Under the pieces are notes generated by a model. The model made no database searches and was not told where the DNA came from. It saw nothing but the letters and a program-made list of their open reading frames with translations. Below, in pieces: positions 6,668 through 12,459 of a DNA stretch of 12,459 nucleotides (position 1 is its first letter; every line of letters begins with the position of its first letter). Source of the DNA: JAOPZW01 sp036555665 (GTDB taxonomy: Bacteria; Actinomycetota; Thermoleophilia; Solirubrobacterales; Solirubrobacteraceae); the NCBI GenBank assembly GCA_036555665.1, contig DATBKW010000321.1, positions 1-12,459 of the forward strand. Direction: 5' to 3'. A program made the translations under genes and the position numbers.

Positions 6668-8919
6668 TGCGCCGCGCGATCGCCGGCGCGCTGGCGGCCC
6701 TTGCCATCGCGGTCGCGCCCGCGGGCGCGGCGAGCTTCTCGCCGCAGGCGGTCGACCTCTGGGGTCCGCCGTTCGGCGACTTCCTCAACCCGGCAGGCGT
6801 GGCCGTCGATCCGGCGGGCGACTTCGTCTACGTCGCCGACACCGGCGACGACCGCATCGTCGAGCTCACCACGTCGGGGACGTACGTCGACTCGTGGGGC
6901 ACCTACGGCCACGGCCAGGGCCGCTTCAACGGTCCCGTGGCGATCGCGACCGACAGCTACGGCGACGTCTACGTCGCCGATCGCGGCGACAACATCGTCC
7001 AGAAGTTCTCTGGCTCCGGGCGCTTCCTGCGCCAGTGGCCGTTTGCCGTCCCGCGCGGCATCGCCACCGATCGGGCCGGCCACGTCTTCGGCCTGTCGGA
7101 TCAGTACAACCGCGTCCACGAGTGGACGGCCGACGGACGCGACCTCGCGGCGTGGACCGCGACGATGCCGGGCAACTACTTCCCGGGCGTCTACGCGGAC
7201 CCGAGCGCCAACGACGTCAAGGCGATCGCGGTGGCCAACGACGGCACCGTGCTCGTCGGCGGCGATGCCGTTCAGTCCTACGTGGGGGCACACTCGTGCG
7301 AGGAGCTGGCCGACTTCAACCCGGCCTACGACTTCCGGCCCTACCCCAACCCGCTGGTCAGCGGCGAGGTCGCGCGCTACACGGCGGCGGGCGCGTACCT
7401 CGGCACCGGCTGGCTGAGCCGGTCGCCGAAGGCCTGCATCTACCCATGGGAGAGCCAGGGGATGCCCGCGGGCTTGGCGGTCGATCGCGCCGGCGGCCAG
7501 GTTTACGCGGCGCTGCCCTTCGGGCCGGTCGTCCGGCCGCTCGGCGCCGACCGGGCCGACATCGGCCTGCCGTGCCTGCAGTGTCAGGGCGGGACCTACG
7601 TGGGCCCGCCGCAGGGCGTGGCGATCGACTGTCGCGGCAACCTCTACGTGACGGTGCGCAGCGCGGTCCTGCGCTACCGCAACCTCGACCGGGCGCCGCG
7701 GCCGCCGTGCCCGGCGCGGCTGTCGCACAACGCCGACGCGGCCGTGTCGCAGTTCGTGCATTTCGACCCGACGCATCAGCGGGTCGTGGTCGGCGTCGGC
7801 TGCCTGGATGGGCGGTGCCGCGGCGACGTCGCCGTGTACGTCGGGCCGCCGGGCTGCGCGCCGCACAACTGCTACGCCGGTCTGGCCGGCAAGACGCTCA
7901 CGCTGTCGCGCGGCCACAGCACGCAGGTCTCGGTGGGTCTCGGCGGTGCGGCGCGGAAGGTGCTCGCGCACCTCGGCGACGTGCGCGTGAGCGCGCTCGT
8001 GCGTCTGCGGGGCCATCGCCGGCCGGCGGCGAGGCTGACCGGCGCGCGGCTGCGTCAACCCGAGGGCCTGTCGCTCGGCTGCTCGGCGACGAGCGCGGTC
8101 TTCGACGTGCTCGCGCTCTCGGGGCGGACTTCGCCGGTGCTGCGCCGCGCTCCCGTCTCGCTGCTGCTCGGTCCCCCGGCGGGCATCGCCACGATGCGAA
8201 CGGTGCGCACCGACGGCCGCGGGCGCTTTCATCTGCGCTTCACGCCGGGCCTGTCAGGCTCGTGGAGCGCGCAGGCGCTGTACGCGGGCACGCGGCTGCG
8301 CGAGCCGGCCCGCTCGCGCGGGTGCGCGACCAAGGTGGCGCCGGTGCCGACGACCCTGGCGATCACGTCGTGCGCCAGCGCCGGCGCGATGTCGCCGGCC
8401 TCGGTGGCCGGCGCGCTGGCGCCGGCGGTGGCCGGCGCGCGCATCGAGCTCGTCTACACGCGCGTGAGCGCGAGCGCGGTGCTGACCGAGGCGAGCGCGG
8501 ATGCCGACGGCCGCTTCACCGACGCACCCGTCCTGGCGGCGGGGACGTGGTCGGTCGTGGCCCGCTGGCCGGGCGACGCCCGCCATCCGGCGGTGACATC
8601 GGCGCCGTGCAGCTTCTCGTCGTCGCTGACGCCGACGTCGCTGGGCATCGAGTGTCCGCGGACGCCGGCGCTCGACCCGGTCCGCGTCTTCGGGCAGCTG
8701 ACCCCGGGCTTTGCGGGCGCGCCGGTCACGGTGACGGTCGTCGACGGGGCGGGCGATCGCCGCACCGCGACGGCCACGACGGTCGACGACGGCGACTACG
8801 AGGCCGACTTCGGCGCCCTGCGCCCACTCGGTTTCTGGACCGCGCAGGCCACGTGGCCGGGCGATGCCGCGCACGCTGGGGCGACGTCGGACAGCTGCCG
8901 GTTCGACAACTCGACCTGA
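6667..8919 (+). CDS. Secreted protein with NHL-like propeller and three Ig-like domains
   Basis: 750 aa from the ATG at 6667, which overlaps the upstream TGA by one base (TGATG), so translation is probably coupled. An in-frame GTG lies directly before it at 6664. The signal peptide is MRRAIAGALAALAIAVAPAG followed by a likely cleavage after A21. NHL-like repeats begin at about residue 41 (GVAVDPAGDFVYVADTGDDR; then DVYVADRGDN), with weaker units at about 128-163, 184-200, 267-290 and 313-338. NHL units form propellers used for protein or ligand binding. The middle has CLQC (303-306) and several more cysteines. Residues 467-746 are three Ig-like repeats of 80-95 aa, each with one Cys near each end (472/553, 569/648, 663/744) and a W-containing strand (GSWSAQALYAG, GTWSVVARWPGD, GFWTAQATWPGD). 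No anchor or sortase signal is seen. It probably works outside the cell with the preceding gene product; the actual role is unknown. Confidence 0.85.
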   Translation: MRRAIAGALAALAIAVAPAGAASFSPQAVDLWGPPFGDFLNPAGVAVDPAGDFVYVADTGDDRIVELTTSGTYVDSWGTYGHGQGRFNGPVAIATDSYGDVYVADRGDNIVQKFSGSGRFLRQWPFAVPRGIATDRAGHVFGLSDQYNRVHEWTADGRDLAAWTATMPGNYFPGVYADPSANDVKAIAVANDGTVLVGGDAVQSYVGAHSCEELADFNPAYDFRPYPNPLVSGEVARYTAAGAYLGTGWLSRSPKACIYPWESQGMPAGLAVDRAGGQVYAALPFGPVVRPLGADRADIGLPCLQCQGGTYVGPPQGVAIDCRGNLYVTVRSAVLRYRNLDRAPRPPCPARLSHNADAAVSQFVHFDPTHQRVVVGVGCLDGRCRGDVAVYVGPPGCAPHNCYAGLAGKTLTLSRGHSTQVSVGLGGAARKVLAHLGDVRVSALVRLRGHRRPAARLTGARLRQPEGLSLGCSATSAVFDVLALSGRTSPVLRRAPVSLLLGPPAGIATMRTVRTDGRGRFHLRFTPGLSGSWSAQALYAGTRLREPARSRGCATKVAPVPTTLAITSCASAGAMSPASVAGALAPAVAGARIELVYTRVSASAVLTEASADADGRFTDAPVLAAGTWSVVARWPGDARHPAVTSAPCSFSSSLTPTSLGIECPRTPALDPVRVFGQLTPGFAGAPVTVTVVDGAGDRRTATATTVDDGDYEADFGALRPLGFWTAQATWPGDAAHAGATSDSCRFDNST
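8065..8904 (+). repeat. Three tandem Ig-like repeats at the C-terminus of the NHL protein
   Basis: Three protein repeats (residues about 467-553, 561-649 and 655-746) share an order: Cys in the first strand, a hydrophobic strand, G-x-L-x-P or similar, a D-G-x-F/Y turn, G-x-W, then a W/L-x-G-D/T turn and a final Cys. This resembles bacterial Ig-like (Big_3-type) modules of surface proteins. The paired cysteines suggest one disulfide per module once exported. Confidence 0.7.
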
Positions 8920-8972
8920 GCTCGGCCTACACCGCTCCGCTCGGCTCGCGCCCTGCGCTTTCGCCGCGCGGC

Positions 8973-9007
8973 TTGACATATGCCTATATAGACATATAAT
9001 CCACCGC
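8973..9007 (+). promoter_or_regulatory. Sigma70-type promoter of the arsR-SRPBCC operon
   Basis: TTGACA (8973-8978) and TATAAT (8995-9000) are both perfect consensus hexamers separated by 16 bp. They lie in a sharply AT-rich island of an otherwise very GC-rich window. The expected start of transcription, about 6-8 nt after the -10 box, falls on or next to the GTG at 9008. Confidence 0.85.
8978..8997. promoter_or_regulatory. Palindromic operator, probably for the ArsR-family repressor
   Basis: ATATGCCTATATAGACATAT is a 20-bp palindrome with nine of ten half-site positions matching. It fills the spacer and overlaps the last base of the -35 box and the first three of the -10 box. ArsR-family dimers commonly bind AT-rich imperfect palindromes at their own promoter and block RNA polymerase. 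The position here fits negative autoregulation. Confidence 0.7.
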
Positions 9008-9358
9008 GTGGCACGGGCAGCAACCACAGCGGACGCGTTCAACGCGGTGGCCGAGCCCCGGCGGCGCGAGATCCTCGACGCCCTTGCCGGCGGCGAGCGC
9101 CCGGTCAACGACCTGGTGCGCGCGCTCGGCCTGGCCCAGCCGCAGGTGTCCAAGCACCTGCGGGTGCTCCGCGAAGTGGGGGCGGTCGACGTGCGAGACG
9201 TAGGACGGCAGCGGCTCTACCGGCTCAACGGCCACGCGCTCAAGCCCATCCACGACTGGGTGAAGGGCTACGAGCGCCTGTGGTCCGACCGCTTCGAGGA
9301 GTTGGACGCCGTGCTGGAAGACCTCAAGCGCAAGGAGCAAGGAGATGGCAGTGAGTAG
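9008..9358 (+). CDS. ArsR-family HTH transcriptional repressor
   Basis: 116 aa from GTG at 9008. The winged-helix core covers about residues 11-75: AVAEPRRREILDAL, then NDLVRALGLAQPQVSKHLRVL with the recognition helix at about 43-54, and a beta-wing around DVGRQRLYRL. The ELCxCDL-type metal site of classical ArsR/SmtB is absent and the protein has no Cys, so it probably does not sense metals through that site. It belongs to the subgroup usually found beside AHSA1/SRPBCC genes, as here. The frame remains open upstream to a start at 8864, but that would put the consensus promoter inside the gene; the GTG at 9008 coincides with the predicted transcript start and needs no Shine-Dalgarno. Its frame overlaps the next gene by 14 nt. 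The ligand is unknown. Confidence 0.93.
   Translation: MARAATTADAFNAVAEPRRREILDALAGGERPVNDLVRALGLAQPQVSKHLRVLREVGAVDVRDVGRQRLYRLNGHALKPIHDWVKGYERLWSDRFEELDAVLEDLKRKEQGDGSE
9333..9337 (+). promoter_or_regulatory. Ribosome binding site of the SRPBCC gene
   Basis: AGGAG lies 7 nt before the ATG at 9345, inside the last codons of the ArsR-family gene. It supports the start at 9345 and independent initiation on the shared transcript. Confidence 0.65.
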
Positions 9359-9827
9359 CCGGAGCGCGAGCGTGACGCTCCCCACCGACGAGCAGATCCT
9401 CATCACGCGCGAGTTCGATGCCCCCAGGCACCTCGTCTACGAGGCCTACACCAAGCCCGAGCACATCAGGCGCTGGTGGCATGCCAAGCGCGGCGAGATG
9501 ACGGTCGCCGAGGTCGACCTGCGCGTCGGCGGCGGCTGGCGCTACGTGATGGTCACGCCCGACGGCTTCGAGGTCGCCTTCCACGGCGAGTACCGCGAGA
9601 TCGTGCCCAACGAGCGGATCGTCTCGACCGAGGTCTACGAGGGCATGCCGGGCGCCGAGGCGCTGGACACCGTGACCTTCACCGAGGCCGACGGGCGCAC
9701 GACGCTGACGATCCTCGTCCAGCACAGCGACAAGGCAGGCCGCGACGCGCACATCGAGTCAGGCATGGAGGACGGCCTGCAGGACGCGCTGGACCTCCTC
9801 GAGGAACTCGCGGTCTCACTGCCCTGA
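9345..9827 (+). CDS. SRPBCC/AHSA1 (START-like) family protein
   Basis: 160 aa, a complete AHSA1-type SRPBCC protein (COG3832-like). The N-terminal strand ILITREFDAPRHLVYEAYT, the helix KPEHIRRWW, the following MTVAEVDLRVGGGWRY, the GEYREIVPNERIV strand and the C-terminal helix GMEDGLQDALDLLEELA all fit the helix-grip fold with a hydrophobic ligand cavity. Members bind lipophilic ligands; no reaction can be assigned from sequence. It overlaps the ArsR-family gene by 14 nt, so the pair is one operon. A likely scheme, common for such pairs, is a repressor that responds to a hydrophobic compound handled by the SRPBCC protein; this is inference. It converges on the carboxylase gene, with 8 nt between the two stop codons. 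Confidence 0.92.
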   Translation: MAVSSRSASVTLPTDEQILITREFDAPRHLVYEAYTKPEHIRRWWHAKRGEMTVAEVDLRVGGGWRYVMVTPDGFEVAFHGEYREIVPNERIVSTEVYEGMPGAEALDTVTFTEADGRTTLTILVQHSDKAGRDAHIESGMEDGLQDALDLLEELAVSLP

Positions 9828-9835
9828 GCCCTGGC

Positions 9836-9842
<7 letters not shown>
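9821..9842. terminator. Inverted repeat between convergent genes, containing both stop codons
   Basis: CTGAGCCCTGGCTCAG (9824-9839) is a perfect inverted repeat. One mismatch followed by a further G-C and C-G pair extends it to 9821-9842. The + strand TGA (9825-9827) and the - strand TGA (9838-9836) lie in opposite arms. It could act as a small bidirectional terminator hairpin, but no T-tract follows on either strand, so termination is uncertain. Confidence 0.4.
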
Positions 9843-11407
<1,565 letters not shown>

Positions 11408-11426
11408 GGCCGCGCGGATGCTAGTG

Positions 11427-11439
11427 GGCGCTCAGCGCC
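11427..11439 (-). other. GC-rich hairpin at the abrB-like stop codon, upstream of pccB
   Basis: On the - strand GGCGCTGAGCGCC is a perfect inverted repeat: a 5-bp all-GC stem with the TGA stop of the AbrB-like gene in the loop, about 20 nt before the pccB start. It might uncouple the two genes or stabilise a processed mRNA end. No T-tract follows. It may also be chance in such GC-rich DNA. Confidence 0.3.
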
Positions 11440-11614
11440 GTCCTCGCTCCATGACCTCGCGTACTTGCTTGGCGGTCAGTCGGTCCGCTGCCTCGGCGGC
11501 CAGTCGTCCATCGACAACCTCGAGGTCGAGCTGCGTCCCGGGCGTCATCCCGAGCTGATCGCGGAGTGGCTTTGGCACGACCAGGCGCCCGGCCGCATCG
11601 CTGGTGGTCCGCAT
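11432..11614 (-). CDS. AbrB/MazE/SpoVT-family DNA-binding protein (antitoxin-like)
   Basis: 60 aa from ATG at 11614. The SpoVT/AbrB swapped-hairpin domain spans about residues 1-45 (MRTTSDAAGRLVVPKPLRDQ, then LGMTPGTQLDLEVVDGRL). It has the usual start for VapB/MazE antitoxins, which bind DNA as dimers. The short tail (DRLTAKQVREVMERGRR) looks like the toxin-binding end of such antitoxins, but no PIN or MazF toxin gene follows: pccB starts 24 nt downstream. A GTG at 11629 would add five residues and leave only 8 nt to the kinase gene. The ATG is preferred because related proteins begin MRTT; neither start has a good ribosome site. It may be an orphan antitoxin or a regulator of the operon. 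Confidence 0.8.
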   Translation of the reverse strand: MRTTSDAAGRLVVPKPLRDQLGMTPGTQLDLEVVDGRLAAEAADRLTAKQVREVMERGRR

Positions 11615-11637
11615 GGCATCAGTGTCCACGATCGAAA

Positions 11638-12459
11638 CTAGAGCGCGCTGACCGCGAGGTCCGCGAACAGCTGCGCCTTGGTGACGTCCTCTGGGCCGTA
11701 GGGCTCGCCGTCGCGGCGGTCGAGCAGCGTCAGCGTCCCGAGCGACTGGCCGCGGCGCAGCAGCGGCAGGACGAGCATCGTCACCGGGACGTAGTTCGTG
11801 CCGCGGGCGATGTCGGCCGCGAAGCGGGGGTCGCTGCGGCAGTCGGCGAGGACGATCGGCGCCGCGCTCTGGTGCACGGCGCCGGCGATGCCCTGCCCGG
11901 GCGCGAGGCGCACGCCGATGATCTCGCGCGCGCCGGCGCCCCAGGCGGCGTGGAAGACAAGCCCGCCGGTCGTCTGGTCGGCCAGGGCGATCGAGGCCGC
12001 GGCGGCGTCGAACACGCCGGCCGCCGTGCGCACGATGCCCTCAATGACCGAGCGCGGCGCTTCGCCGTCGTCGAGGCTCGTGACCAGCGGGGCGCCGCGG
12101 CGCGAGGTCAGCGGCCGGCCGAGGGCCTCCGCGAGCGCCGCCGCGCTCGGGATGCGGCGCTCGGGCATGAACTCCATGCCGCTGCGCAGCGCGGCGTCGA
12201 TCTCGGGCGTCACCTCCGCGTAGCGGCCGACCAGCGGCGCGCGGTCGGTGTAGGAGGGCGGCCCGCCGGCGAGCAGCGTGACCAGCGTGACGGAGAGGCT
12301 GAAGACGTCGGAGCGCTCGGAGACGCGGCCGCCGCTGAACACCTCGGGCGCCATGAAGCGCGGGGTGCCGACGGCGACTGTGCCGTGCGTCGACTCGCCC
12401 AGCTCGCGCGCCACGCCAAAGTCGACGAGGACTACTCCGCGGTCGGCCAGGATCAGGTT
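11638..12459 (-). CDS. Serine/threonine protein kinase with C-terminal GAF domain (5' end outside window)
   Basis: The last 273 residues of a Hanks-type kinase fused to a GAF sensor; the frame runs off the window edge. The visible part starts at the Asn-containing end of the catalytic loop (NLIL), then has the DFG motif (VDFGVAR, residues 12-18 of the fragment), the activation loop, GTPRFMAPEV (31-40), SDVFSLSVTL (50-59) and the subdomain XI Arg (about 91-92). A linker leads to a GAF domain (about 119-272, including APGQGIAGAVHQSAAPIVLAD and LVLPLLRRGQSLGTLTLLD) that ends the protein. The ATP-binding lobe and HRD are not in view, so activity cannot be judged completely. No transmembrane or PASTA segment follows, so the visible part is cytoplasmic. 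GAF domains bind small ligands or mediate dimerisation; the ligand is unknown. It is directly followed by the AbrB-like and pccB genes on the same strand. Confidence 0.92.
   Translation of the reverse strand, partial: NLILADRGVVLVDFGVARELGESTHGTVAVGTPRFMAPEVFSGGRVSERSDVFSLSVTLVTLLAGGPPSYTDRAPLVGRYAEVTPEIDAALRSGMEFMPERRIPSAAALAEALGRPLTSRRGAPLVTSLDDGEAPRSVIEGIVRTAAGVFDAAAASIALADQTTGGLVFHAAWGAGAREIIGVRLAPGQGIAGAVHQSAAPIVLADCRSDPRFAADIARGTNYVPVTMLVLPLLRRGQSLGTLTLLDRRDGEPYGPEDVTKAQLFADLAVSAL

Noticed and set aside
6478..8232. 584-codon - strand frame opposite the NHL protein gene
   Set aside because: The + strand has a signal peptide, NHL motifs and Ig-like repeats; the antisense product has no recognisable domain.
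8864..9007. Upstream extension of the ArsR-family reading frame
   Set aside because: It would place a perfect promoter and operator inside the gene, and residues before 9008 do not resemble the family.
11408..11431. Searched for a toxin gene or remnant after the AbrB-like gene
   Set aside because: Only 24 nt separate it from pccB, and no PIN or MazF sequence is visible in any frame nearby.

Overview
The window is very GC-rich, with strong G/C at third codon positions. It reads like an actinobacterial chromosome, most plausibly class Thermoleophilia (Solirubrobacter/Conexibacter-like). That placement is an inference from base composition, a large LuxR-type ATPase regulator, Ser/Thr kinase-GAF and PccB-type genes, and large secreted propeller/PKD/Ig-like proteins. 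No rRNA, tRNA, CRISPR array, insertion sequence or phage gene was recognised.

Left part (1-8919, + strand): a short AT-richer leader (1-175) precedes a complete 985-aa LuxR-family regulator with an AAA ATPase domain, helical repeats and a C-terminal HTH. About 50 nt downstream follow two very large genes for secreted proteins, which overlap by one base (TGATG). The first (1160 aa) carries a signal peptide, a six-repeat YWTD-like propeller with one Cys per blade, a PKD-like domain, a long beta-rich region I cannot assign, and a basic C-terminus. The second (750 aa) carries a signal peptide, an NHL-like propeller, a Cys-containing middle and three tandem Ig-like domains, each bracketed by two cysteines. 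The three genes look like one regulator-plus-exoprotein unit. A hairpin that includes the candidate Shine-Dalgarno sits directly before the first possible start of the exoprotein gene.

Middle (8920-9839): a two-gene operon encodes an ArsR-family repressor without the classical metal-site motif and an AHSA1/SRPBCC START-like protein, with overlapping reading frames. It is driven by a textbook TTGACA-16-TATAAT promoter. A near-perfect 20-bp palindrome lies between and partly over those boxes, and the predicted transcript starts at or next to the GTG start codon, so it is probably leaderless. The operon converges on the next block through a small inverted repeat that contains both stop codons.

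Right part (9836-12459, - strand): a kinase-GAF protein (truncated by the window edge), a 60-aa AbrB/MazE-like protein without a visible partner toxin, and a full-length PccB/AccD5-type acyl-CoA carboxylase beta subunit are packed in that order. The gaps are 8-23 nt and 24 nt, which suggests co-transcription. The most noteworthy items are the regulated exoprotein pair with its unassigned domain, the ArsR operator with leaderless start, and the kinase-AbrB-carboxylase arrangement.
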